From the NCBI GenBank assembly GCA_021300575.1, contig JAJTDM010000009.1:1-64000 (forward strand): a stretch of 64,000 nt of DNA, given 5' to 3'. Source of the DNA: Rubrivivax sp. (GTDB taxonomy: Bacteria; Pseudomonadota; Gammaproteobacteria; Burkholderiales; Burkholderiaceae_C). Positions 51,538 through 59,730 of this stretch are shown in pieces (within the stretch, counting starts at the first letter, position 1; each line of letters begins with the position of its first letter). A program made the position numbers and the translations under genes. The notes beneath the pieces are model-generated. The model searched no databases and was not told where the DNA came from. It saw nothing but the letters and a program-made list of their open reading frames with translations.

Positions 51538-53118
51538 TCAGCCGTTTGAGGTGCTTGAGGTGCTCAAGACCATGTCCGCCGTTTCGGCCCGCAGGTCCTC
51601 GAACGAGGCGGCCACCCGCGCCTTCGCACGTCGTGCCAGCGCCCTTGCATCGGCCCCCAGGACCCAGGCCCGGTCGGCGTAGCGCAGCATTTCCACCGTG
51701 TCAGCGTGGCGCCCGACGGCCCAGATTTCCTCGAAACAGGTCTGCGCGCCGTCCTGGCGGAACCGGTCCACGATATGGCGCTTGCAAGGGGTGGCTTCCT
51801 GTTGCCGATGTGGCGGCTGGAAGGCCGGGTTCAGCCGGTACTCGCCCGTGCAGACCTCGCCATCGAACTGCAGCGTGTGGGCGATGGCGAAGTCTGCGAA
51901 GACGCGGCGGCGCAGGATGTCGGCCGCCACGAAGGGGCTGGTGCTGACCACCCCCACCATGAAGCCGGCGCGGCGCATCTGGTTGACCCACTCTATCGCC
52001 CCCGGCCGCAGCGCCATGTCGTGGGCCACCTGCTCGAACTGACGGCGGTGCACAAACCGGAACAGGCGGGCTGTGTCCGCATCGAACCCCGGGCCTCCTT
52101 CCGAGCGTTGCCCGTGAGGTGCTTGAGCCGCCTGAAGTGCCTGCAGCGCAGTCATCGCTCCTGTGGCCTGCGCCAGTTCCTGCGCGTAGGAATTTGCCGT
52201 CAACAGCGCCGACAGGTCCAGCAGCAAAAGGCGCTTGCGCTGCCGCCGGCGGCTGAGGATGTAGTCGATCGAGGCCGTGGCCTGACGCTGGCTCTCGTAC
52301 ATGGCCGTGATCTGCTCGACATGCAGCCTTCCCGCCTGGCGGGCGCGGGAGTACACCACCCGCGCCACCTCGTTGGCCATGGCGGTGAGGTCCAGCAGCG
52401 GCTGGCTGTCGTGCTGCAGCGAGCCGATGTCCACTTCCTCCATCAAGGCCCCGGCGCGGTGCGCGTCGATCAGCAGCCCGATGTCCACGCCGTAGCCGTC
52501 CTCGAACTCCAGGGGTGTCAGCAAGGTCTTGCGTGCGGCAATCAGCCCGCCCAGAGGCTGCTCGAAGCGGGCCAGTTCAGGGAAGAACACGCGCAGCATG
52601 GGCTTGGCGGTCAGCTCGGTCACGCGGCCGCCACCGCGGCCGAAGCGCGCCTTGACGAAATCCGCCCTGCCCGCGGCCAGGGGCTTCACGAGACTGGTGA
52701 CGATGCCTGGCCTCAGGCCCGACAGGTCACCGTCCAGGTAGGCCAGCAGTTCGAAGCTGCTGGCCCGCAGGCCGTCACGCATGGACGCACCCTTGCCGAG
52801 CATGGTGCTGGTGATGACGGTGGCGCCGGCTTCCCGCGCCAGGCTTGCGGTGTCGTCGATGGAGCTGTCGTCCACCACGATCACCTCGCCCGTGGCCGGG
52901 TCTGACCAGGCGTAGCGCACCACTTCGGCAATCCGCGCCGCCTCGTTCAGTGCGGGGATGATGACGCTGACGCAGGCCTTCGGCGGTTCGGCGTCCTGCG
53001 GGGGGATTGGCGCCGGCACCGGCATGGGCCGGGCACCGGGCCCGGCGGCCCTGCGCGGCCCTTCCCGCAATCGGCTCCAGGCAGCGGTCAGCCGGTGCAG
53101 CAGGTCATGCAGCTTCAT
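51538..53118 (-). CDS. Family 2 glycosyltransferase fused to a HAD-like domain
   Basis: A 526-residue protein. Residues about 45-270 form a GT-A domain like glucosyl-3-phosphoglycerate synthases: VSVIIPALNEAARI, VDDSSIDDT, LDGDLSG as DxD-like metal site, GRVTELTAKPMLRVFFPEL and FEDGYGVDIGLLID. Residues about 310-520 resemble a HAD phosphatase, but motif 1 reads LLLDLSALLT (second Asp replaced by Ser) and the late motif reads VGRHADTVEML (Asp lost), so it may be inactive. The start overlaps the ClC stop by 4 bp. A compatible-solute or lipid glycoside role is a guess. Confidence 0.72.
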   Translation of the reverse strand: MKLHDLLHRLTAAWSRLREGPRRAAGPGARPMPVPAPIPPQDAEPPKACVSVIIPALNEAARIAEVVRYAWSDPATGEVIVVDDSSIDDTASLAREAGATVITSTMLGKGASMRDGLRASSFELLAYLDGDLSGLRPGIVTSLVKPLAAGRADFVKARFGRGGGRVTELTAKPMLRVFFPELARFEQPLGGLIAARKTLLTPLEFEDGYGVDIGLLIDAHRAGALMEEVDIGSLQHDSQPLLDLTAMANEVARVVYSRARQAGRLHVEQITAMYESQRQATASIDYILSRRRQRKRLLLLDLSALLTANSYAQELAQATGAMTALQALQAAQAPHGQRSEGGPGFDADTARLFRFVHRRQFEQVAHDMALRPGAIEWVNQMRRAGFMVGVVSTSPFVAADILRRRVFADFAIAHTLQFDGEVCTGEYRLNPAFQPPHRQQEATPCKRHIVDRFRQDGAQTCFEEIWAVGRHADTVEMLRYADRAWVLGADARALARRAKARVAASFEDLRAETADMVLSTSSTSNG

Positions 53119-54542
53119 CGGCGGGGTGGGGTAGGCAACAGCAGTGCCGCCAGCTCGTCATACATCGAGCGGGTGATCAGGCGCGAGAAGGCGCTGGACA
53201 GCAAGGCGCAGGCCATGAGGCTGAGCACCATGGCGTGGCCGGACACCATCTCCATGACGATGATGAAGGCGGTGATGGGGCCGCCCGTGGTGGCTGCCAG
53301 AAACCCCACCATGCCCAGCGCGATGAGGGGGATGGCGGCCTCGCCCGACATTCCGCTGAGCCAGGCAATGTCGTTTCCGATGCCCGCACCGATGGCCAGC
53401 GAGGGCGCGAACACGCCTCCGGGCACGCCGCTCCAGGCAGAGAGCCAGGTGGCACAGAACTTCAGCAGGGTGTAGACCCCTGGCAGGTCTGATTGCCCCT
53501 CCAGCAACTGCCGCGTGGTGAGGTAACCCGCGCCGGCGGTGGCGCCGCCCGTCACCAGGCCGATCAGCGCGACGGCCAGGCCGCAGCCCGCCGCAAAGCG
53601 GTACGGGTAGGTCGCCCGCCACTGCGAGAAGCGGTCTGGCAAGCCCCGAGCCGACACGACGATCAGCCGCGCGAACAGGCCCCCGGCCAGGCCGGTGCAC
53701 ACCGCCACGCACAGGCCAGGCCACCACAGGCTCCATGACATCTGCTGTACCCGCAGGCGGCCGAAATAGGTTTCGTTGCCGAACACGGCCACCGAGACCA
53801 TGCCTGCCATCACGATGGCGGCGATCACCCACGTGGAGTGCGACAAGCCACGGCGGCGGGTGAGTTGCTCCAGTGCAAAGACGATGCCGCCCAGGGGGGT
53901 GTTGAAGGCCGCGGCAATGCCTGCGGCGGCGCCCGCCACCATCAGGTCGTGGGCGTCCAGCCCAGCGCGCGGGGACAACCAGCGCTGCGCGGCGCTCATG
54001 ACGCCGGCTCCCACCTGTACCGTGGGACCCTCGCGCCCGATGGACAAGCCCGCCAGCAGGCCGCCGCACACCAGCGCGATCTTCTGGAACGACATGCGCA
54101 GGCTGACCAGGGCGTTGCGCCGGGCGTGATCTAGCCCGTCGTCCAGGGCGCGCAACACCTGCGGGATGCCCGAGCCCGCTGCCGCCGGGGCGTAGCGCCG
54201 GGTGCACCAAAGCACGCCCACGGTCAGCAGGGGTGTCCAGAGCAGCACAAGGTAGCGTCCGGCGGAGCCCCAGGACTCGATGGCCCGGAACGCTTGTATG
54301 GCTCCCTCGGCCAGCAGGGTGAAGCCCACCACCGCGGCACCGGTAAGCACCGCAAAGCCCAGCATCACGGCGCGGTCCACCCAGTGGCGCCCCAAGGTGA
54401 GTTCCTGCAGTACTCGGCGCCAGAAGTCCGGGTGCGACTGTCGCAGGGCGCGCTGGCCTTGCGCCCAGGACCAGCGCAGACGCCGCCAGGCGGCGTGTGC
54501 CGCCGTGCGTGCCTTCGCCAATGGGCTCAAGGGTGTTGTCAT
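53115..54542 (-). CDS. ClC-family chloride channel or H+/Cl- antiporter
   Basis: A 475-residue membrane protein with the three chloride-filter motifs: GSGIPQV (about residue 123), GREGPTVQVG with the gating Glu (about 168), and GGVFAPSLAIG. The end (SRSMYDELAALLL-like, ITRSMYDELAAL) shows the short ClC form without CBS domains. It would move chloride, perhaps coupled to protons for acid resistance. It is translated together with the glycosyltransferase-HAD gene (ATGA overlap). Confidence 0.9.
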   Translation of the reverse strand: MTTPLSPLAKARTAAHAAWRRLRWSWAQGQRALRQSHPDFWRRVLQELTLGRHWVDRAVMLGFAVLTGAAVVGFTLLAEGAIQAFRAIESWGSAGRYLVLLWTPLLTVGVLWCTRRYAPAAAGSGIPQVLRALDDGLDHARRNALVSLRMSFQKIALVCGGLLAGLSIGREGPTVQVGAGVMSAAQRWLSPRAGLDAHDLMVAGAAAGIAAAFNTPLGGIVFALEQLTRRRGLSHSTWVIAAIVMAGMVSVAVFGNETYFGRLRVQQMSWSLWWPGLCVAVCTGLAGGLFARLIVVSARGLPDRFSQWRATYPYRFAAGCGLAVALIGLVTGGATAGAGYLTTRQLLEGQSDLPGVYTLLKFCATWLSAWSGVPGGVFAPSLAIGAGIGNDIAWLSGMSGEAAIPLIALGMVGFLAATTGGPITAFIIVMEMVSGHAMVLSLMACALLSSAFSRLITRSMYDELAALLLPTPPRR

Positions 54543-54628
54543 CCGCGCATCGGTCTGGCTGCCGTCATGCGCTAATCATATGGTGACAAATACAGTTTGT
54601 TCCTCAGGGTCTGCCCCGGGAGGGCGCA

Positions 54629-55165
54629 TCACATGTGCGCCAGCGGGATGCCTGCACCGCTCTGGTCTGCCTGCAGCAGATCGATCAGGGCTCCGAGGTC
54701 CCGGTCCAGACGTTCCAGCGTCTGCGGGTCCAGCCGGGCCAGGGCGTCGGGCAGCACGCCGGCAAAAGGGCCGGGCACCCGCTTGAGCACCTCCCGCCCG
54801 GCGGGCGTCACGCGCAACTGCACCGCACGACGGTCCGGACCGTCCCGGTTGGCCTGCACGAGGTCCTGCTGCAGCAGGGCCTTGACCAGGTTGCTGGCGG
54901 TGGTCTGGTGGATGTCCATGTCCCGAGCCAGGGCCCCTACGCCAATGCCGGGGCGGCCGGCAATGATGCTCAGCGCCCAGATCTGTGCTCCTCCCAGGCC
55001 CGCCTTGCGCTCGACATCCCTGAAATGCGTCTTGACGGCGTTGAACACCAGCCGGAAGCGCCGCAGCACGCGAACGGTGGAAGGCGGGTGGGCCTCTTCA
55101 GGAGGCGTCGGCGCTAGACCGCGAGCGGTGGCCGTGGAGGCAGGGTTGCCGGGTTTTCTGGGCAT
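54629..55165 (-). CDS. MarR-family transcriptional regulator
   Basis: A 178-residue winged-helix repressor. The DNA-binding part reads IWALSIIAGRPGIGVGALARDMDIHQTTASNLVKAL, followed by the wing with NRDGPDRRAVQLRVTPAGREVL, the MarR signature. Dimerisation helices lie at both ends. The ATG at 55165 is chosen because longer frames run back into a strong promoter region. It has no clear ribosome site. A terminator-like hairpin lies between its promoter and start codon. The usp gene is divergent. Confidence 0.88.
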   Translation of the reverse strand: MPRKPGNPASTATARGLAPTPPEEAHPPSTVRVLRRFRLVFNAVKTHFRDVERKAGLGGAQIWALSIIAGRPGIGVGALARDMDIHQTTASNLVKALLQQDLVQANRDGPDRRAVQLRVTPAGREVLKRVPGPFAGVLPDALARLDPQTLERLDRDLGALIDLLQADQSGAGIPLAHM

Positions 55166-55214
55166 GGTCGCATGATAGGAGCGACACCCGGGTAGACGCG
55201 CCGGCGGGCGCCGC

Positions 55215-55244
55215 AAAAAAAGCGGAGCCCGTGAAGGCCCCGCT
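55215..55244 (-). terminator. Terminator-like hairpin in the marR leader, with alternative pairing
   Basis: On the minus strand, AGCGGGGCC (55244-55236) pairs with GGCTCCGCT (55229-55221), with one mismatch, and is followed by a run of seven T (55221-55215). Just before it, CCGCT (55253-55249) can pair with the same AGCGG (55244-55240), giving a mutually exclusive antiterminator. This is the layout of an attenuator or of a short independent RNA of about 77 nt. Confidence 0.6.
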
Positions 55245-55297
55245 GAAGAAGCGGCTCCTGACCGCGCCACTTGGATGGAAGTCGTCGTGGCAAGCAA

Positions 55298-55325
55298 ATA
55301 ATATGTGAACCAATGCAATTGTCAA
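55298..55325 (-). promoter_or_regulatory. Near-consensus sigma-70 promoter directed at marR
   Basis: On the minus strand the -35 is TTGACA (55325-55320), the spacer is 16 bp and the -10 is TATTAT (55303-55298). Transcription would start near 55291, about 125 bases before the marR ATG. The element is unusually AT-rich for this window. Confidence 0.75.
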
Positions 55326-55440
55326 CCTGGGTTTTCCTTGATGCGCGCCGACCCGTGCAGTGCGACGCTGCGGCTGGCCGTGAATGGCCGCCACGGCGCC
55401 GTTCACGCAATCGGTTCTCACCCAAGGAAAGGGCTGTGCC

Positions 55441-55878
55441 ATGTACAAGACTGTGCTGCTGGCTTATGACGGCTCCGAAGCCGGGCAGAAGGCCCTGCTG
55501 GACTGCCGCGAGATCGTGCAGTGGAGCCACGCCGAACTGCGGCTGATTGCGGTGATGCCGCGCCCGGTCACCTCGGTGGCGGCCGAGGGCTGGGTCTACA
55601 CGCAGGAGGCCGATGTGGCCCAGCGCGACCGCCACCAGGCCGTGCTCGACCAAGGCCTGCAGCGCCTGCGCGAGGCCGACCTGAAGGCCGAGGGCGAACT
55701 CGTGCAGGGCGATTCGGTGGAGGAGATCGCGAACTGCGCCCGCCGCATCGGCGCCGACCTCATCGTGGTGGGCCACAAGCACCTGGACAGCTGGGCCGAG
55801 CGTTGGTGGCGCGGCTCGGTGTCCAAGGCCTTGATCGAGCAGGCGCCCTGCAGCGTGCTGGTGGCCATCACCCAGTGA
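55441..55878 (+). CDS. Universal stress protein UspA family
   Basis: A 145-residue cytoplasmic Usp. The fold starts YKTVLLAYDGSEAGQKAL and ends ADLIVVGHKHLDSWAERWWRGSVSKALIEQAPCSVLVAI. The ATP-binding Gly pattern G2xG9xG(S/T) is only partly kept: GHKHLDSW takes the place of GSHGRGG, so nucleotide binding is doubtful. AAGGAAAGG precedes the ATG at 55441. Divergent from marR, with 275 bp between. Confidence 0.9.
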   Translation: MYKTVLLAYDGSEAGQKALLDCREIVQWSHAELRLIAVMPRPVTSVAAEGWVYTQEADVAQRDRHQAVLDQGLQRLREADLKAEGELVQGDSVEEIANCARRIGADLIVVGHKHLDSWAERWWRGSVSKALIEQAPCSVLVAITQ

Positions 55879-55989
55879 TCACTCGTTGATCACCCGTTCA
55901 AGGGTGCGTCCGGTGCGACTGCGGTTCGCAGCCGGTTGAACGGTTGCCGCGCGGACGGGGCACGCCAGAGCACCTGGGCGGTTCAGGGT

Positions 55990-56718
55990 TCAGAACAGCA
56001 CTGTCAGCTTCAGCCAGCTCTCGGGCAGCCAGTTGTTCACGCGCGCTTCCAGCCATTTGTCCGCTCCCGTCAGGATGGCCACGCCCATGGCGCCCAGCAG
56101 CACGGCAAACGCGTTCTTGATCCCAGCGATGCGCGCCATCACCCACCCGCGGGCACGGCTGAAACCGGCGCGTGAGGCGTAGGCCACCGCCACCAGCGGC
56201 ACCGCCGCCCCAAGGCCGAACAGGCCCAGGATGATGCCGCCGCGCACCCCTCCGCCCTCGCTGGCCACCAGCGTGAGCGCCGAAGCCAGAAGGGGACCTG
56301 AGCACGGGCTCCACACCAGGCCCAGCACGCTGCCCAGCATCAGCGCACTGCCCAGAGACCCACCGGAAAACTTCGAGGACGCCGCCTGCGCGCCGCTGGC
56401 CAGCGGCGTCATCAGCTGCGTGAAGCGCTCGTTCCAGGCGGGCACCAGCATCACCAGGGCGAAGGCGATCAGCAGCCAGCCGCCGGCTATCCGCACCACG
56501 TCGGTGTCCAGCCCCACGGCTTGGCCGACGGTGCCCACCAGCACGCCGATACCGGCAAACGACAGGGCCATGCCCAAGCCCAGGGCCACGGGCGCCAAGC
56601 GGTGGTTCTGCAGCGCGCCGCCCAGCACCAGCGGCAGCAGCGGGAAGACGCACGGGCTCAGCGTGGTGAGGCTGCCGGCGGCCAGACTCAGGCCGACTTC
56701 GGGAAGGGTGATGGCCAT
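55990..56718 (-). CDS. ccdA: CcdA-type cytochrome c biogenesis/thiol transporter
   Basis: A 242-residue membrane protein with six helices. The redox Cys pair is in LTTLSPCVFPLLPLVLGG (helix 1) and LVWSPCSGPLLASALTL (helix 4), as in CcdA, the minimal relative of DsbD. It passes reducing power from the cytoplasm to a periplasmic thioredoxin-like partner. The upstream gene, 13 bp away, encodes just such a partner with CGTC. The pair probably reduces a specific periplasmic target, next to the general DsbD of this window. Confidence 0.88.
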   Translation of the reverse strand: MAITLPEVGLSLAAGSLTTLSPCVFPLLPLVLGGALQNHRLAPVALGLGMALSFAGIGVLVGTVGQAVGLDTDVVRIAGGWLLIAFALVMLVPAWNERFTQLMTPLASGAQAASSKFSGGSLGSALMLGSVLGLVWSPCSGPLLASALTLVASEGGGVRGGIILGLFGLGAAVPLVAVAYASRAGFSRARGWVMARIAGIKNAFAVLLGAMGVAILTGADKWLEARVNNWLPESWLKLTVLF

Positions 56719-56731
56719 CGCCTTGCCCGCC

Positions 56732-57127
56732 TTACAGCGCCGCCTTCAGGGCGGCGCGGAACTTCGCCGGTTCGGTGTCACCGCCCAGCCGAGCCTTCTC
56801 CTCCTTGCCGCGGAACACCACCATGGTGGACTGGCTGCGCACCTTCAGGGCCTTGCGCAGCTCCTTTTCCTTGTCGTAATCGGCAATCAGCAGCGTCACG
56901 TCCAGGCCGCTTTCGCCCTTGAGCTGGGCGATGGCCTTTTCCTGCTGCTTGCAGGTGCCGCACCAGTCAGCATGGAAGTGCACGGCCACCGGCTTGCCAG
57001 CGGCCTGCGCTTCGGCCAGCGCCTGCGCGGTGTAGGGCTTGACCTCCAGGGCCTGCGCCAGGGTGGCGGCAACACCGAGCGCCAGGGCCAGTGCGGTGCG
57101 CAGGAAGGGGCGTGTGGTGGTGAACAT
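56732..57127 (-). CDS. Periplasmic thioredoxin-like protein
   Basis: A 131-residue exported thioredoxin-fold protein. A signal peptide (RTALALALGVAATLAQA) is followed by the fold with HFHADWCGTCKQQEKAI, active site CGTC. It is coupled to ccdA (13 bp gap), which would keep it reduced. The ATG at 57127 gives a compact signal peptide. An exact GTAACC-N16-CGAA site about 100 bases upstream suggests control by the neighbouring ECF sigma factor. Confidence 0.88.
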   Translation of the reverse strand: MFTTTRPFLRTALALALGVAATLAQALEVKPYTAQALAEAQAAGKPVAVHFHADWCGTCKQQEKAIAQLKGESGLDVTLLIADYDKEKELRKALKVRSQSTMVVFRGKEEKARLGGDTEPAKFRAALKAAL

Positions 57128-57227
57128 GAGAAAACCTTTCTGGTTTCTGGTGAGGGCGGATTGAACGGACAGTGGCAGGGTACCGGGCTTTGGCTTGACA
57201 AGCCGCAAAAGGGCCACTGGCAGGCCA

Positions 57228-57253
57228 TTCGCTGCAGCTCTCGCCCCGGTTAC
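57228..57253 (-). promoter_or_regulatory. Predicted ECF sigma promoter of the thioredoxin-ccdA operon
   Basis: On the minus strand, GTAACC (57253-57248), 16 bases, CGAA (57231-57228). This is identical in hexamer, spacing and -10 to the site upstream of the ECF gene. The predicted leader to the ATG at 57127 is about 95 bases. The remainder of the 215-bp gap to nrsF shows no gene. Confidence 0.7.
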
Positions 57254-57342
57254 ATCGAAGCGATCCGTTTGATGCAGGTGCCCCGTGTCTTGGCAGCGAA
57301 ACAGCCGCGGCGCAGGCCTGCGGTCTCGGCCTGAGCGGGTGC

Positions 57343-57984
57343 CTACCAGCGCAGCAGCCGGGGGCCGAGCAGGGCACCTGCTGCCGCGCAGGTGGCGATG
57401 CCCGCGGTGTACCAGACGGCAACGTACGCGGCGGAAAACTCCGGGCAGCAGAACGCGTAGGCGAAGGCGCCGCAGGCGCCGGCTGCTCCGCCGGCCAGAG
57501 CGCCTGCGGGGCGCAGCCGGGTGGGTGCCAGCCGGCGCAGGGCCAACATCGCCGCGGCAAACACCGGCAGGGCCAGCAGCATCACCTTCGGCGCGCAGGT
57601 CACCCAGCTGCCGTCACGGCCCAGCACTGTGGCGGCCTGCTGGGCGGCAGGGGCCTGGTTCCAGACCACCAAGCCGAACGTTGCCATCAGCAGGAACACG
57701 ACGCCCGCGGCCCGCAAGGGCCCGCGCCAGGGCTGTGCCGGCAGCCCGGCGTGCAAGGTCGCCAGGCCCAGTGTCCAGGCCAGCAGCCCGGTGTAGGCCA
57801 GCTTCATCCAGGGTGCGGGCGCGGCGAAGTCGCTCGCCGGCACCGCGCCCAGCACGGTCAGCCCACCCCCCAGGGCCAGCGCCGTGGCCCCTGCCAGCGG
57901 CAGGCCCATGGCACGCCAGCCGGAACTGCGTGGTGCCGGCCCGGCGCCGTGCGCCAGGGTGTTGATGAGTTGATCGGTGTGCAT
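57343..57984 (-). CDS. NrsF-type (DUF1109) anti-sigma factor
   Basis: A 213-residue protein with six membrane helices and a short cytoplasmic N-terminus (MHTDQLINTLAHG) that should hold the sigma factor. Cys residues in VTCAPKVMLL and in the pair FCCPEFSAAY face likely periplasmic or membrane-edge positions, as in NrsF of Caulobacter, where such Cys sense heavy metals. It lies 4 bp after the ECF gene in the same operon. This is a sequence-family call; metal sensing here is inferred. Confidence 0.85.
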   Translation of the reverse strand: MHTDQLINTLAHGAGPAPRSSGWRAMGLPLAGATALALGGGLTVLGAVPASDFAAPAPWMKLAYTGLLAWTLGLATLHAGLPAQPWRGPLRAAGVVFLLMATFGLVVWNQAPAAQQAATVLGRDGSWVTCAPKVMLLALPVFAAAMLALRRLAPTRLRPAGALAGGAAGACGAFAYAFCCPEFSAAYVAVWYTAGIATCAAAGALLGPRLLRW

Positions 57985-57988
57985 AGGT

Positions 57989-58576
57989 TCAACCTCCTGC
58001 AGGCGGCTTGGGGGTGCCGGGCTGCACCCACGCCGCCAGGCGCTTGAGCCCCCGGTGGACCTGGACCTTGATCGCCGAGGCGGAGTCACCCGTCTCCAGT
58101 GCGGCCTCGGCCACGGAAAGGCCTTCGAGCTTGGTGAGTTCAATGGCGCGCCGCTGCGCGGGCGGCAGCCGCGCCAGCAGCGTGCTCAGGTCGCGCCGGA
58201 CCGATCCGACTTCCTGGGGTGCGTCCTCGGCCGGCCAGTCGTCGAAGTCGTCCACCGGGTCGTGCAAGGCCTCGCGCCGGCCGAGGCGGCGCCAGTGGTC
58301 CACCAGCTTGTAGCGCGCGATGGCGTGCATCCAGTGGCTGACGGTCAGGGCTGGGTCGTGCGTGCCGCGCTGCACATGCACGGCGATCAGGGTCTCCTGC
58401 ACCAGGTCCTCCACATCGTCGGGTCGGTCGGTCAGCCGGCGCCGCAGGTAGGCCCGCAGCCGTTGCGCCATCTTCTGCAGGGCCAGACGGTAGGCGGCTT
58501 CGTCACCGGCCTGAGCGCGCTGCCACAGCGGGGCCAGACCGGCTTCGAAGGCGTCCGGCGGCTGCTCAAAGTTCAT
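57989..58576 (-). CDS. ECF sigma factor paired with NrsF
   Basis: A 195-residue RNA polymerase sigma factor. Region 2 covers VEDLVQETLIAVH and HWMHAIARYKLVDHWRR; region 4 covers LLARLPPAQRRAIELTKLEGLSVAEAALETGDSASAIKVQVHRG. It lacks region 3, as ECF factors do. The ATG at 58576 shares its A with a predicted autoregulatory -10 (CGAA, 58579-58576), so either the mRNA begins inside this frame and uses a later start, or another promoter is used. Target promoters should match GTAACC-N16-CGAA. Confidence 0.92.
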   Translation of the reverse strand: MNFEQPPDAFEAGLAPLWQRAQAGDEAAYRLALQKMAQRLRAYLRRRLTDRPDDVEDLVQETLIAVHVQRGTHDPALTVSHWMHAIARYKLVDHWRRLGRREALHDPVDDFDDWPAEDAPQEVGSVRRDLSTLLARLPPAQRRAIELTKLEGLSVAEAALETGDSASAIKVQVHRGLKRLAAWVQPGTPKPPAGG

Positions 58577-58601
58577 TCGTCGGGCAGGGCCTGGTGGTTA
58601 C
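58576..58601 (-). promoter_or_regulatory. Predicted autoregulatory ECF promoter of the sigma gene
   Basis: On the minus strand, GTAACC (58601-58596), 16 bases, CGAA (58579-58576). It matches exactly the site before the thioredoxin-ccdA operon. The -10 runs into the annotated start codon. Confidence 0.7.
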
Positions 58602-58641
58602 AGCCTGCACCCGGCACACGGTCGGGCGTCAGCCCACCGGA

Positions 58642-59712
58642 TCAGCCGACCATAAGGCGTGCCTGCGGCGCCGCTACGCAGCGCCCCACCACCGCCGCCG
58701 CCTCGAAGCCATGGCGGGCGAAGGTGGCGCGCACGGCGTCCACGGCTTGCGGTGCACAGGCCACCAGCAGGCCGCCACTGGTCTGCGGGTCGGTCAGCAG
58801 GGCCTGGTCTTCCGAGGCGAAACCGGCGGGCAGCACCACGTCGTGGCCGTAGCCGGCCCAGTTGCGGCCGGAGGCGCCGGTGACGAAGCCCTGCGAGGCG
58901 AGCTGACGCACGCCCGGCAGTTGCGGCACGCTGGCCCACTCCAGCTGCACCTCGCACTTCGCGCCGCGCGCCATCTCCAGCGCGTGGCCGGCCAGGCCGA
59001 AGCCGGTGACGTCGGTCAGCGCGTGCACGCCCGGCAGCGCGGCCAGGTCAGGTCCGGGCGTGTTGAGCTTGGTGGTGGTGGCGATCATCTGCGCGTAGCC
59101 CGCCTCGCCCAGCTCGCCCTTCTTCAGCGCCGCGCTCATCACGCCCACGCCGATGGGCTTGCCCAGCACCAGCACGTCGCCGGGTTGCGCGTCAGCGTTG
59201 CGCTTGACATGGTCCGGGTGCACCAGGCCCAGGGCCACCAGGCCGTAGATGGCTTCCACGGAATCGATGGTGTGACCGCCGGCAATCGGGATGCCCGCGG
59301 CCCGGCACACCGAGGCGCCGCCCTCCAGGATGCGGCCGATGGTGGCCGTGGACAGCACGTTGATGGGCATGCCCACCAGCGCCAGCGCCAGGATGGGCCG
59401 CCCACCCATGGCATAGACATCGCTGATGGCGTTGGTGGCGGCTATACGGCCGAAGTCCAGCGGGTCGTCCACGATGGGCATGAAGAAGTCGGTGGTGGCG
59501 ATCAGCGCCTGCTCGTCGTTGAGCTTGTAGACGGCGGCGTCGTCCGCGGTCTCGATGCCGACCATCAGCTCCTTGGGGATGGGCATGGCCGCCGTGCCCT
59601 TGAGGATCTCGGACAGCACGCCCGGGGCGATCTTGCAGCCGCAGCCGCCGCCGTGGGACAGCGAGGTCAGGCGGGGTTCGGCGGTGGGGGCGAGCTTGTC
59701 GGGGGCGTTCAT
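58642..59712 (-). CDS. selD: Selenophosphate synthase (SelD/SenC)
   Basis: A 356-residue enzyme that makes selenophosphate from selenide and ATP. The N-terminal catalytic motif SHGGGCGCKI has Cys24, Cys26 and Lys27; Cys, not selenocysteine, occupies the key position. GIETADDAAVYKL, GGHTIDS and TDVTGFGLAGH follow as expected. AAGGAAG precedes the ATG at 59712 at normal distance, better than the ATG at 59718. It is the downstream partner of the SenB-type glycosyltransferase (18-bp gap), so it likely supplies selenoneine synthesis (SenC role) and perhaps tRNA selenation too. Confidence 0.93.
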   Translation of the reverse strand: MNAPDKLAPTAEPRLTSLSHGGGCGCKIAPGVLSEILKGTAAMPIPKELMVGIETADDAAVYKLNDEQALIATTDFFMPIVDDPLDFGRIAATNAISDVYAMGGRPILALALVGMPINVLSTATIGRILEGGASVCRAAGIPIAGGHTIDSVEAIYGLVALGLVHPDHVKRNADAQPGDVLVLGKPIGVGVMSAALKKGELGEAGYAQMIATTTKLNTPGPDLAALPGVHALTDVTGFGLAGHALEMARGAKCEVQLEWASVPQLPGVRQLASQGFVTGASGRNWAGYGHDVVLPAGFASEDQALLTDPQTSGGLLVACAPQAVDAVRATFARHGFEAAAVVGRCVAAPQARLMVG

Positions 59713-59730
59713 GGGCATCTTCCTTTCGGT

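Noticed and set aside
51267-51947. A plus-strand frame overlapping the phosphatase end and the glycosyltransferase gene
   Set aside because: Arg/Pro-rich translation with no motif, overlapping two well-supported genes.
58642-59712. Possibility that SelD is itself a selenoprotein
   Set aside because: The active site reads GCGCK with ordinary Cys codons and there is no in-frame TGA.
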